Shown here in pieces: positions 43,648 through 52,623 of a DNA stretch of 64,000 nt. The DNA is from a bacterium (GTDB taxonomy: Bacteria > Patescibacteriota > Gracilibacteria > Peribacterales > Peribacteraceae). Where the stretch lies: the NCBI GenBank assembly GCA_029558515.1, contig JAKQEM010000032.1, positions 1 to 64,000 of the forward strand. Direction: 5' to 3'. The notes beneath the pieces are model-generated. The model was not told the origin of the DNA. It saw nothing but the letters and a program-made list of their open reading frames with translations, and searched no databases. The stretch's first letter is position 1. Each line of letters opens with the position of its first letter. A program made the position numbers and the translations under genes.

Positions 43648-44661
43648 TCAGAGGTACAAATTCTTCCCGATTTCCGTAGGCACGAAACTGGCTTCGAACG
43701 CCCAGCGAATGGTCTGATCGATTTCTTCTTCCGTCAGAATGGCATGTGTGCGCAGCAGGTCGATCTCCTTGGTGAGATTGGTCTTGAGCATGGAGGGGTT
43801 GTCGGTATTCACGCAGAACTTCACCCCGGCGTCGTAGAGCGCGCGGATCACTTCTTTGAGATGCCCCCCGTCCTTGATGAATCCGACGGAGAGATTCGAC
43901 GTGGGACACAGGCACATCGTCAGGTTTTTCTTCCGCACCTTCTCCATGACCTTGGGATTGCTGTAGGCGCGGAAACCGTGATTGAGACGATCGAGCGGCA
44001 GGACATCGAGTACATGATCCATCTCCTCCGCCGTGCCGTCCTCTCCCGTGTGCACCGTCGTCTTGATGCCGGCGTCCCGCGCTTCGGCGTAGAGATCCGC
44101 GTAGTCATCGTAGCGAAATCCATCGGCGACCGGACCGGCGATATCGATGCCGACCACGCCGCGACTCCGGTACTTGATGGCCTTGCGCACCACCACGGCG
44201 TTCTGCTCCTTGCTGAGACGGCGATCCAGCAGCACGATGAGTCCCGCTCGCACCTTCGGAAATTCCGCCAGCGCGCGCTCCATGCCGCGCAATGCCGCGA
44301 GGATGATCTGATCCAGATCACGCTCCCCGCCACGATTGCGAAACATCGGGTTGAAGGAAGGTTCCAGCACGGTGATATTGCTGACGCGATACGCGCCGGA
44401 AATCACCTCGTAGAGCGTACGCTCCATGGAGACCGGCGAGGATTGAATGAGCTCCGTGAGGTGGAAGAGCTTGTGATAGTCCTCCCAAGTCACTTTCTCC
44501 TTATTCAGCGTGACCAGATCAAAGAACTCCCAGTAATCTTTGGACGGAAGCTTGATCCCTTGTTCGTGAGCGATGCTCCATAGAATATGCGGCTCCACGC
44601 TCTGTCCGAGGTGGAAATGCAGCTCCGCGAGTTCTTTGGTGGGTCTGGTGGAGGTAACCAT
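43648..44661 (-). CDS. add: Adenosine deaminase family protein
   Basis: 337 residues. Metal-dependent hydrolase barrel: N-terminal ELHFHLGQSVEP (zinc His pair; usual form ELHLHLDG), YLVEPSFNP-type FEPSFNPMF, VVGIDIAGPVADGF, TTVHTGEDGTAEEM (His and Glu), LDRLNHGFRAY, and NTDNPSMLKTNLTKE near the end where the zinc Asp sits. Hydrolytic deamination of adenosine, or adenine, to inosine or hypoxanthine. It is the middle gene of purF-ada-guaB, with gaps of 9 and 4 nt. Some active-site positions differ from classic ADA, so adenine deaminase activity is possible. Confidence 0.88.
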   Translation of the reverse strand: MVTSTRPTKELAELHFHLGQSVEPHILWSIAHEQGIKLPSKDYWEFFDLVTLNKEKVTWEDYHKLFHLTELIQSSPVSMERTLYEVISGAYRVSNITVLEPSFNPMFRNRGGERDLDQIILAALRGMERALAEFPKVRAGLIVLLDRRLSKEQNAVVVRKAIKYRSRGVVGIDIAGPVADGFRYDDYADLYAEARDAGIKTTVHTGEDGTAEEMDHVLDVLPLDRLNHGFRAYSNPKVMEKVRKKNLTMCLCPTSNLSVGFIKDGGHLKEVIRALYDAGVKFCVNTDNPSMLKTNLTKEIDLLRTHAILTEEEIDQTIRWAFEASFVPTEIGKNLYL

Positions 44662-44670
44662 GTGGTATTC

Positions 44671-46206
44671 TTACCCCACTGGGAGAGTGGTGGCAAGTGA
44701 TTCATTAGGATGTGTATGGGTCACATGCATCGCTGCATCCCGTTCGGCAGCACTATATGCAGCTTGTCCGGCAAGAGTAGGATATAGTTTTGTTATACAT
44801 GCCATACATAATTCCTCTGGCTTCCGATCCAACATTTTTGGTACTGCGCTATGCGGAAGAAACTTCACAGAATCCACACCCAAATCTTTTGCAAGTGCAT
44901 CCAATATTTCATCTGGTAACACACCATCATCCAATCCATCACCGGAATGATATTTCCTCACAAGAAGCTCGCGTACAGTGGGAAAATCTATACCATAAAA
45001 ACATGGTGCAATAATTGGAGGGCATGCAAGTCGTAAATGAATCTCCGTTGCACCCGCTTCCTTAAGTTGCTCTGCAAGAACTTCCATGGTTAATCCACGA
45101 ACAAGGCTATCTTCAAAAAGAATCATTGCTCTTCCTTTTACGGCAGCCAACACATTCCTATCAATGGCATATTTCAATTTTGCCTTGATTCTTCGATCCT
45201 GTAGAGGAGCAGTAAATGTGCGTCCAACGGTACGGTCCCTGCTGATGATATCCAAACGAGGGATGTGACGTTGGGCTGCATAGCCATTTCCGCCGATCCT
45301 GGAAGATTCCGGCACAACCACCAAATAATCCGAATCAGGACGATCCTTATCCAATGCACCAAGAATACGACCGCCTTCATAGCGCCCATCTGCAATGCTC
45401 GCCCCTTCAAAATCTGAACGATGACTATCAAAGTAAATACCACGGAACATGCAGTGTTTCCTTTCCGGCTGCCATATTTTATGATTTGTAACATTGCCAT
45501 TGGGAGAAATCACAACAGCTTCTCCAGGAGGTATATGCGTGAAACGACGAGGTAAACCAATATCCTTAAATGCAGAATTCTCCGATGCAATATAATGAAT
45601 ACCTTCGTGTTCAGTCCTGACAAGAGATTGATGAGCATACTTATTGCGTGCGCAAACAACCGTACCATCTTGCATCATCATAATGACATTGCAGGACCCA
45701 TCCAATACACCAAGTGATCCAATAACTTCGGCGAAATCCACACGATTATGAACAAGCTGTACATTCAATGCACGCATCAATGTAAGTCCAACAATTTCCG
45801 TATCTCCATTTCTGGAAGGATGGTACCCTTCGTCCAATAAGAAACGACGCTGCTCAGCGTAATCCGGAATGTTACCATTGAAAACAAGTGCAAATTGTTG
45901 AAGGGCACCTTGCTGAAGACCATAAACGTACGGATGCAAATACTCCTCATCAAGTTGTTTGTTGGTAGCATACCGAGTATGCGCAACGGCAGAAGAAGCC
46001 ATGAAACCATCCAAACGACAACGCACTGCCATGGACATGTCATCAATTTTCCCAAATCCCCTTACAGATTCGATTTCCCCCCCGGATCGTGTTCCTGCAA
46101 ACCCATACCCCAAACCACCACGATGTTCCACACCTTTGGTAAGTTTAACGAGTGTGGGAATGACATTCCCCCCGGTAGAATGGACCATTGCAGTTATACC
46201 GCACAT
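44671..46206 (-). CDS. purF: Amidophosphoribosyltransferase-like protein
   Basis: 511 residues from ATG 46206; the next codon is Cys, the glutaminase nucleophile after Met removal (MCGITAM). Class II glutaminase domain: HRGGLGYGFAG, AHTRYATNKQLDEEYLHPY, NGNIPDYAEQRRFL, DTEIVGLTLMRAL. C-terminal PRTase domain: GRTFTAPLQDRRIKAKLKY and PRPP loop ILFEDSLVRGLT, which is close to the family VDDSIVRGTT. Cys residues near the end (RLACPPIIAPCFYGIDF and ELCMACITKL) fit the Fe-S-containing class. Catalyses the first step of purine synthesis. First gene of the purine operon. Confidence 0.92.
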   Translation of the reverse strand: MCGITAMVHSTGGNVIPTLVKLTKGVEHRGGLGYGFAGTRSGGEIESVRGFGKIDDMSMAVRCRLDGFMASSAVAHTRYATNKQLDEEYLHPYVYGLQQGALQQFALVFNGNIPDYAEQRRFLLDEGYHPSRNGDTEIVGLTLMRALNVQLVHNRVDFAEVIGSLGVLDGSCNVIMMMQDGTVVCARNKYAHQSLVRTEHEGIHYIASENSAFKDIGLPRRFTHIPPGEAVVISPNGNVTNHKIWQPERKHCMFRGIYFDSHRSDFEGASIADGRYEGGRILGALDKDRPDSDYLVVVPESSRIGGNGYAAQRHIPRLDIISRDRTVGRTFTAPLQDRRIKAKLKYAIDRNVLAAVKGRAMILFEDSLVRGLTMEVLAEQLKEAGATEIHLRLACPPIIAPCFYGIDFPTVRELLVRKYHSGDGLDDGVLPDEILDALAKDLGVDSVKFLPHSAVPKMLDRKPEELCMACITKLYPTLAGQAAYSAAERDAAMHVTHTHPNESLATTLPVG

Positions 46207-46286
46207 AGGACGACAGACAATACTGTGTTCCGATGATATTGTCACCCGAAAAAAGCCACCGGTCTCCCCGAGCGTTCAAAACACAA

Positions 46287-46459
46287 TCAAACGCGTTTTC
46301 CAGCCATTTTCTGCTGCAACAATTGCTTCAGATGCAACGGCAAGTTCGCAACGTCGCCGGCATAGCCAATACGCTCCGCGATGTACGCACCGACGGAGCG
46401 GCCGAGTGCGCGCTGCACATCATAGAGGGGCTTACCATACTGTTTTTACTATTGTCCAT
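46287..46459 (-). pseudogene. Small gene with single-base frameshift in an A run
   Basis: The minus strand encodes a coherent ~47-residue C-terminal segment (KPLYDVQRALGRSVGAYIAERIGY then AGDVANLPLHLKQLLQ) ending at TGA, but no start codon is in frame. ATG 46459 opens MDNSK in another frame. The two join if the run AAAAA became AAAAAA, giving a ~57-residue protein. It is either a real frameshift, polymerase slippage, or a base-call error. Family not recognised. It lies between hppA and purF on the same strand. Confidence 0.55.
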
Positions 46460-46497
46460 GTTCAAAGGGCGATTATAGACGAATCTTTCATTCCAAT

Positions 46498-46555
46498 AGC
46501 GAATGAATTCGCTGCTTTGCCGTCTGTTAACCGGCGATTTAAATCGCCGGTTAAC
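46498..46555. repeat. Two palindromes downstream of hppA
   Basis: A perfect 30-nt palindrome (46526-46555; arms of 15 nt starting gttaaccggcgattt) and a neighbouring hairpin agcgaa-tgaa-ttcgct (46498-46513). They are ~35-90 nt past the hppA stop. No T run follows on either strand, so a simple terminator is not supported; RNA 3' end protection or a protein site are options. Confidence 0.6.
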
Positions 46556-46587
46556 GTGGCGAATATGAACAAATTTCAAAGAAAGAA

Positions 46588-48675
46588 TCACCCGATCCAC
46601 CCCGTCGCGCTGTAGAGCGCCACCGTGAGCACGGCCACGATCGACATCAGTTTGACGAGGATATTGATGGACGGACCCGAGGTATCCTTGAAGGGATCGC
46701 CCACGGTATCGCCCACCACCGCCGCCTTGTGCGTCTCGCTCCCTTTGCCGCCAAACGCCCCGGCTTCGATGAACTTCTTGGCGTTGTCCCATGCGCCGCC
46801 GCTGTTTGCCATGGAGATGGCCAGCAGCACGCCGGACAGAAGTGATCCCGCCAGGAGGCCGCCCAGTGCTTCCGTTCCCAGGAGCAATCCGACAAGAACC
46901 GGCGATAGAACGGCCAGGATGCCGGGAAGAATCATCTCACGAATGGCAGCGGCCGTGGCGATGCTGACGCACGTCGCGGGGTCACCCTCCGCCGTTCCCG
47001 CCATCAGACCTTTGATCTCACGGAATTGTCTGCGAACTTCCTCAATCATGGCAAATGCCGCGCGCCCCACCGCGTTCATGGTAAGAGCGGAGAAGACGAA
47101 AGGCAGCACGCCGCCCAGCAGCAGTCCGATGAGCGTGAGAGGGTTCATGAGGTTGATGGCGCTGAGGCCCGTGGCGGTGGAATAGGCCGAGAAGAGCGCG
47201 AGCGCGGTGAGAGCCGCCGACCCGATGGCAAAGCCCTTGCCGATGGCGGCGGTCGTATTGCCCGCGGCATCCAGTTCGTCGGTACGGGCGCGGACTTCCT
47301 TGGGCAGGTGCGCCATTTCCGCGATACCGCCGGCGTTATCCGCCACGGGGCCGTACGCATCGATGGCCAAGCTGATCCCGAGTGTGGAGAGCATCCCCAC
47401 CGCACTGATCGCGATGCCGTAGAGACCGGCCTGCATGAATGCGATGCCGATGGCGATGCACAGCACGATGACGGGCAGGGCCGTCGACAGATAGCCGAGT
47501 GCAAGCCCGCCGATGATGGCGGTGGCGGCACCCGTCTGCGCTGAAGCCGCGAGCTTCTTCACGGGACCGTAGTGCCCGGACGTGTAGTACTCGGTGAGGA
47601 GCCCCACGACGACGCCTGCGACCAATCCAGAGATCAGCGCGAGGAACACGCCCCACGCGAGCTCCGCCGGGAGCATGGCGCGCGTCAGATAATACGCCGC
47701 AACAATGACGAGGACGGAGGCGAGGAAGAGACCGTTCTTGAGCACCCCGTGCACGTTTGCTTCATTCTTGCCCGTGCGCACCACGAACGTGCCGATGACA
47801 CTGGCGACGATGCCCACGGCAGAGATGAGCAGAGGGAAGAGCACGGCGGATTGCACGGCAATCGCGCCGCCCGCGACGGTGAGACCGATGAGCATGGAGG
47901 CGACAATGGACCCGACGTAACTTTCGAAGAGGTCGGCACCCATGCCGGCCACGTCACCGACGTTGTCACCGACGTTATCGGCAATGACGGCGGGATTGCG
48001 CGGGTCATCCTCCGGAATACCGGCCTCCACCTTGCCGACCAGATCCGCACCCACGTCCGCGGCCTTGGTGTAAATGCCGCCGCCCACGCGGGCAAAGAGC
48101 GCCACGGACGATGCGCCGAAGCTGAATCCTGCCAACGCTTGAATTGCTGCGACCAGCGGAATATCCAGCGCCGCGACGAGCAGCAGCAGCAACGCCGTCA
48201 AACCAAACAGTCCCAAACCCACGACGGAGAGCCCCATGGTCGCGCCGCTGAGGAACGCGATGCGCAAAGCTTTGCCCAGCCCCGTACGCGCGGCCTCCGT
48301 CGTACGAACGTTGGCGGCGGTCGCGGTACGCATACCGATGAATCCTGCGGCAATGGAGCACAGTGCACCGAGGAAGAAGCTGCCCGCCGTGAGCGGCAAT
48401 CGCGACGCCCCGCTGCCGGGACCCCCCAGTCCGAGATCGATGAAGAGGTAGAGAATGACGATCACCGCGACTGAGAAGATACCGATGACACCGTACTCCT
48501 TGCGCAAAAAGGCCATGGCGCCGGTGCGAATCTTGGCGGCGAGTGCGATCATCTCCGGCATTCCCGGCGGCTGCTTATTGATGATCATGGAAAAAATGCC
48601 AGCGGCGATCAGCGCAAGCACACCGGAAGCGGCGACCCAACCGAGGGCAGCCAAAGAGAGAGTGAGAGCATCCAT
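46588..48675 (-). CDS. hppA: Membrane-bound ion-translocating pyrophosphatase
   Basis: 695 residues from ATG 48675, following tcttccttttcttgttctc; an in-frame codon at 48699 is less likely. About 16 membrane helices. Pyrophosphate-binding DVGADLVGKVEAGIPEDDPRNP and ADNVGDNVGDVAGMGADLFESY, the second acidic cluster DAYGPVADNAGGIAEMA, and near the end DNAKKFIEAGAFGGKGSETHKAAVVGDTVGDPFKDTSGPSINIL. It couples PPi hydrolysis to H+ or Na+ export. In GNTTAAIGKGFAIGSA the Ala where K+-independent enzymes have Lys suggests a K+-dependent type. Its role here may be energy conservation in a small-genome organism. Confidence 0.96.
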   Translation of the reverse strand: MDALTLSLAALGWVAASGVLALIAAGIFSMIINKQPPGMPEMIALAAKIRTGAMAFLRKEYGVIGIFSVAVIVILYLFIDLGLGGPGSGASRLPLTAGSFFLGALCSIAAGFIGMRTATAANVRTTEAARTGLGKALRIAFLSGATMGLSVVGLGLFGLTALLLLLVAALDIPLVAAIQALAGFSFGASSVALFARVGGGIYTKAADVGADLVGKVEAGIPEDDPRNPAVIADNVGDNVGDVAGMGADLFESYVGSIVASMLIGLTVAGGAIAVQSAVLFPLLISAVGIVASVIGTFVVRTGKNEANVHGVLKNGLFLASVLVIVAAYYLTRAMLPAELAWGVFLALISGLVAGVVVGLLTEYYTSGHYGPVKKLAASAQTGAATAIIGGLALGYLSTALPVIVLCIAIGIAFMQAGLYGIAISAVGMLSTLGISLAIDAYGPVADNAGGIAEMAHLPKEVRARTDELDAAGNTTAAIGKGFAIGSAALTALALFSAYSTATGLSAINLMNPLTLIGLLLGGVLPFVFSALTMNAVGRAAFAMIEEVRRQFREIKGLMAGTAEGDPATCVSIATAAAIREMILPGILAVLSPVLVGLLLGTEALGGLLAGSLLSGVLLAISMANSGGAWDNAKKFIEAGAFGGKGSETHKAAVVGDTVGDPFKDTSGPSINILVKLMSIVAVLTVALYSATGWIG

Positions 48676-48705
48676 GAGAACAAGAAAAGGAAGAAACAAA
48701 TAAAA

Positions 48706-49056
48706 TCAAGCTTTCGGCTTTGATGCGGATGGAAGTACGGACTTCTTCACTGTTTTTTTCGCCTTCTTCACGCCTTTCTTCATCATATCTTTCAAATCTT
48801 TCTGCAGCTTCTTCGCATTCGTATTCACGTACGTCTTGGCCTTCTGCATGTTGTCCTGCACCGCATCGCTCTTCACGAATTCCTGAATTTCCTTCCCGAC
48901 CTGCCGACCGTCTTTCTGTAAATGCTTGGCAAGAATCTTGCCGGCGGCTTCGGCGTCCTTCGCTTTGGTGAGTTCTTCACGGAGTTTTGTGTTGCTGAAA
49001 ACATAACCGGCCATCGCGCCGCCCAGTGTTCCGAGAAGGAGAGAGAGTTTTCGCAT
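48706..49056 (-). CDS. YtxH-like stress protein
   Basis: 116 residues from ATG 49056. N-terminal glycine-rich hydrophobic helix (LSLLLGTLGGAMAGYVFS), then amphipathic charged helices (KLREELTKAKDAEAAGKILAKHLQ; AKTYVNTNAKKLQKDLKDMM) and a Lys-rich tail. The layout is that of YtxH/gas-vesicle-like general stress proteins: one membrane anchor and a long coiled coil. The assignment is by layout, not by a conserved motif. It is upstream of hppA on the same strand. Confidence 0.75.
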   Translation of the reverse strand: MRKLSLLLGTLGGAMAGYVFSNTKLREELTKAKDAEAAGKILAKHLQKDGRQVGKEIQEFVKSDAVQDNMQKAKTYVNTNAKKLQKDLKDMMKKGVKKAKKTVKKSVLPSASKPKA

Positions 49057-49163
49057 AGCATCATGGGGGGAAAGATAGTCGCCATTGTACGCATGCGAAG
49101 GGTGAAATGCGAGGAGAATGATTCGCTCTACATCGTGCATCGCATCACTCCTCCACCCCCCGT

Positions 49164-49232
49164 CCCCTCCTTTACAGAGGAGGGGTGACAGATATCAATA
49201 TAGTTCCCCCCTTCCTCCACTGGAGGAAGGGG
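49164..49232. repeat. Two adjacent C/G-rich inverted repeats
   Basis: Hairpins cccctcct-6 nt-aggagggg (49164-49185) and ccccttcctcc-act-ggaggaagggg (49208-49232). They lie between the uvrC stop and the YtxH-like gene. Very strong stems; could terminate or protect the uvrC transcript. The look-alike composition suggests they belong to one repeat family. Confidence 0.65.
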
Positions 49233-49252
49233 AAGGGGGATGGAGGAAAAAA

Positions 49253-51631
49253 TCAAAGCATCTCCCGCACTCCCCGCATCTGCTCCTCCGAGAGGATCTT
49301 CCGCAATACCGCATCCGGTGCTCTCTTCACCGCATCGACGGACCCGAATTCCTGCAACAGTTTCTGCCGTGTCAGAGGCCCGATGGACGGAATGCGATCG
49401 AGCGCGGAGGCTGTGAGCGTCTTCGACGCGCGTTTGGTCCGGTGGCGATTGGCGAAACGATGCGCTTCATCCCGCAATCGCATCAGAAGAAATTTCGCCT
49501 GACTGTCTTTGGAAAAGAGAATCGGTACAGGTCGTCTTGGCACGAACACTTCCTCCTCCCGCTTGGCCAGTCCGATCACAGGAATTGTAAGATCAAACTT
49601 CTTCAAGACATCGACCACCGTGGAGAGCTGCCCCTTGCCGCCGTCGATGACGAGGAGATCGGGAGCAGTCGAAAGAGAGACATCGGGTTTATGCTGTGCC
49701 GTATCGTACACCAATACCGGTCGCTCGACGCCGTCGGGATGATCCTTGCGGTAGCGTTCCCAACGCTCCTGGAACACGGCGGGGGGTTTGAGCACATGTC
49801 GGAAACCCATCGTTTCGTAATAACGCTCGATTCCCTCGGGGATCGCGTGGACGTACACTTTTCCCTTCTTCACGGATTGCAGCAACTTGCGAATGAGCAC
49901 ACTCGCCAAATGATTGCCCCGATACGGTTCATCGACCCAGACAGAAGCGAGTTCCAACAACTTTCCCGCATGCTCCCGGAGCCGGACAAATCCGGCGATC
50001 TCTTCCTCATGCCGCGCCACGAGAAATGTCTTGTAGTCCAGATCGGACCCGCTGAGATCGTCCTCCCGCTCAATGATCGTCCGGATCGTCTCCGCCTCGG
50101 ATTTCCTCGCTTTTCCAAACACAATGCCTCCCTCCTGCCACTGCTTCTCCTCAAACGCCAGACCGCCGACCAGGTGCCGCAGACGCCGCGTCAGCACTTC
50201 TTGGAGCGCACGATAGTCATCGATAGCCCCGCGCTGCATGGAGCGAATGGTGAAGGAACGATACTGATCGCTCTGCGCTTTGCCATGGAGAAAAACTGAC
50301 ATGCTGCCGACCGTCTCCGTCCCGCCCAAGTGCGAGATGTCGTAGCCTTCGATGCGCCGAGGCGGCGCGGGAAGATCCAATGTGCGGGCAAGTTCACTGA
50401 GCGCCTCCGTGAGATTCCGTTCCTCCGCCTCCCAACCGGCTTCGTACTGCTTGGCCTTCTCCTGCGCGTTCTTCTCCGCCAGCTGCAGCAGCTGCGACTT
50501 ATTCCCGCGTTCGGGAATGCGCACCGAGACGTTGCGCCCGTGACGCTGACTGAGGAATTGCTCCACCGTCGTGCGACCGGGAAAATCCTCCGCCACCAGA
50601 ATGATCTCCGGCAGGTCCGCGACATCACGGTACAATTGCGGCAGAAATTGCTCCAACACCTCGGCAGGAGATTCCGCACGACCGGAGAGTGCAAAACTCT
50701 CCTCATCGATCAACTTCCCCTCGCGCTTGCGCATCAACACGACTTGAACTTTTCCGCTCAGAAGAGCCATTCCTATCACATCCACATTCTCCCCCGACGT
50801 ATCCGACACAATTTGTTTCCCCTTGAGTTCCTCCACCGACCGCAGCATGTCCCGCAGATCCTTCGCACGCTCGAAGCGCTTCGCGGCGGCCGCCTCCATC
50901 ATCTGCGCCTTCGCCCGGGCGATAACCGGATCGTAGTTCCCGCGGAAAAACCCCATCACCGCATCGATGCGGGTGCGATACTCCTCCCGTGAGACGGCAC
51001 CCGCGCACAGCCCGCAACACCGTCCGATTTGGTAGTCCAAACACGGCTGCAATTTCTCCGTTTGATGCGCGGCCGCGCCGTCACCTTCCCGACGATTCAG
51101 CGCATCCAGAGATTGCTTGCATGCGAGAAACGGGAAGATGAGGTGCAGCATGTCGATGGACTGCCGCGTGTGATACGCGCTCACATACGGGCCGAAGTAC
51201 TTCGCGTTCGCATTCCTCATCTGGCGCACCACCGCGACGCGCGGAAAGGGATCCTCCGTCGTCACCTCCACGTACACGTAATTCTTGTCATCCTTCATCA
51301 GCACGTTGTACTTGGGACGCATTTCTTTGATGAGATTGGTTTCCAGCACCAGCGCCTCCAACTCGGAATTGACCACCGTCACATCGAAATCCGCGATCTG
51401 CCGCAGCATCGATTGCTTCCACGGACCCTGTCCTTTCGCCGCGTCCTTCGCAACGTAACTGCGCAAGCGATTCCGCAGATTCTTCGCCTTGCCTATGTAG
51501 AGCACCGTTCCCGCCTGATCTTTCCACCGGTACACACCCGGACCCGCGGAAGCACGCGCCACCCGCTTCCGCAGGGAAGGAAGGTGGGGATTGTCCGAAC
51601 CGATCTTGGCGGAGGCTGCGTTGCTAGTCAC
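49253..51631 (-). CDS. uvrC: UvrC excinuclease with inserted GNAT acetyltransferase domain
   Basis: 792 residues from GTG 51631 (leader attctgtcctt); a GTG at 51715 overlapping the upstream stop adds 28. GIY-YIG domain (GPGVYRWKDQAGTVLYIGKAKNLRNRLRSY), zinc-type Cys cluster (CLDYQIGRCCGLC), UVR motif (AKRFERAKDLRDML), RNase H-like nuclease with Asp in EGYDISHLGG, Asp in LLVIDGGKGQLS and His in LRDEAHRFANRH, and C-terminal helix-hairpin-helix. Between the first and second nuclease Asp, residues ~500-610 form a GNAT domain (FLVARHEEEIAGFVRLREH, ELASVWVDEPYRGNHLASVLIRKLL, ERYYETMGFRHV). Normal UvrC has ~600 residues. It makes the dual incision in nucleotide excision repair; the GNAT part is unexplained. 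Confidence 0.93.
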   Translation of the reverse strand: MTSNAASAKIGSDNPHLPSLRKRVARASAGPGVYRWKDQAGTVLYIGKAKNLRNRLRSYVAKDAAKGQGPWKQSMLRQIADFDVTVVNSELEALVLETNLIKEMRPKYNVLMKDDKNYVYVEVTTEDPFPRVAVVRQMRNANAKYFGPYVSAYHTRQSIDMLHLIFPFLACKQSLDALNRREGDGAAAHQTEKLQPCLDYQIGRCCGLCAGAVSREEYRTRIDAVMGFFRGNYDPVIARAKAQMMEAAAAKRFERAKDLRDMLRSVEELKGKQIVSDTSGENVDVIGMALLSGKVQVVLMRKREGKLIDEESFALSGRAESPAEVLEQFLPQLYRDVADLPEIILVAEDFPGRTTVEQFLSQRHGRNVSVRIPERGNKSQLLQLAEKNAQEKAKQYEAGWEAEERNLTEALSELARTLDLPAPPRRIEGYDISHLGGTETVGSMSVFLHGKAQSDQYRSFTIRSMQRGAIDDYRALQEVLTRRLRHLVGGLAFEEKQWQEGGIVFGKARKSEAETIRTIIEREDDLSGSDLDYKTFLVARHEEEIAGFVRLREHAGKLLELASVWVDEPYRGNHLASVLIRKLLQSVKKGKVYVHAIPEGIERYYETMGFRHVLKPPAVFQERWERYRKDHPDGVERPVLVYDTAQHKPDVSLSTAPDLLVIDGGKGQLSTVVDVLKKFDLTIPVIGLAKREEEVFVPRRPVPILFSKDSQAKFLLMRLRDEAHRFANRHRTKRASKTLTASALDRIPSIGPLTRQKLLQEFGSVDAVKRAPDAVLRKILSEEQMRGVREML

Positions 51632-51711
51632 AAGGACAGAATACCGCGTTTCCCTCCCCGACTCACCCCGGTCCGCTCTCTTCTCCATCGAAACACTCTG
51701 AGATGCAACCG

Positions 51712-52596
51712 TCACTGCACGTCGCCCGTTCCGTCTCTTCCATCAATTGTACCGCGCGTTGCACCGGCACCGGCCTGCTTCACGGGAGAAATCCCCAGTG
51801 CCATGGCAATGAGACGCTGTTCCACCACCGCAGGCAGATCTCCGTAAAGATCACGATACTCTGCACTATCCAAATCATGCAACGCATGCAACTTGGCAGG
51901 CATATCGATGGAACGTATGCCCGGAGGAAGATCAAAGCGAACCAAGCTGACTTTGTTTACAACACACTGGATAGGCACTCGCCTTTCCCTCTCCAATGCC
52001 GGAACATCATAGCATAGCAATTTACCAGTAGTATCAAGCGACAGAAACCGTGCCTGCATCCATCCAAGGTCCTCGAATAAATATTGCTGAACGTTTGAGT
52101 CGGTGAAATCGCATAATGGTCGTTCCTGTTGATCCACTGGTTGTGCGGAAAATTGCTGCAATACCTCCTCCCGCGTCGGCAGGGGACCACATTCGAGCAT
52201 TGCAAGCGTTGTATCCAACTCTTCTCTTCCACCCGGCGTCAATAAATCACGTGTATTTGCGGAATTCTTCTGAATCAAATTACGAATTTGGAGAGAAGCA
52301 AGTCCTTGAACGGTATCAATAATAGGCGCGCCGTCAGTCGGCCTCTCTCGCGATAGATCCCCGGCCGCAGAACGGATCAGAAACTGAGCGTACTTCTGAT
52401 TCTTCGCCAGCAAAAAAGGATATAAATAAATAACGTTCACATCATCATGCTGAAAATACGACACAATCGCATGTACCCAATACTTCCGCCCCGCCACCAC
52501 ATAGGGTGCATAGACTATATCTCCCTTCCGACAAATGGGAGAGACCTGCCGTTCCGCATCCGGTTCGGTACCCAAAGGCTTTGGTGCATTTGACAT
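51712..52596 (-). CDS. Hypothetical protein, tandem paralogue B
   Basis: 294 residues. N-terminus MSNAPKPLG with GDIVYAPYVVAGRKYWVHAIVS, then a conserved block (SAAGDLSRERPTDGAPIIDT) shared with the adjacent gene, a middle QLFEDLGWMQARF region and the end VRFDLPPGIRSIDMPAKLHALHDLDSAEYRDLYGDLPAVVEQRL. No known family. It is clearly a duplicate of the 52624 gene: starts, leaders and most motifs match. Its stop overlaps a potential GTG start of uvrC (GTGA). Confidence 0.75.
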   Translation of the reverse strand: MSNAPKPLGTEPDAERQVSPICRKGDIVYAPYVVAGRKYWVHAIVSYFQHDDVNVIYLYPFLLAKNQKYAQFLIRSAAGDLSRERPTDGAPIIDTVQGLASLQIRNLIQKNSANTRDLLTPGGREELDTTLAMLECGPLPTREEVLQQFSAQPVDQQERPLCDFTDSNVQQYLFEDLGWMQARFLSLDTTGKLLCYDVPALERERRVPIQCVVNKVSLVRFDLPPGIRSIDMPAKLHALHDLDSAEYRDLYGDLPAVVEQRLIAMALGISPVKQAGAGATRGTIDGRDGTGDVQ

Positions 52597-52623
52597 AGGA
52601 CGGCCACCCTACCCCTATTTCTT

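Noticed and set aside
49164-49232. Terminators for uvrC
   Set aside because: Strong stems but no T run on either strand, so listed as repeats only.
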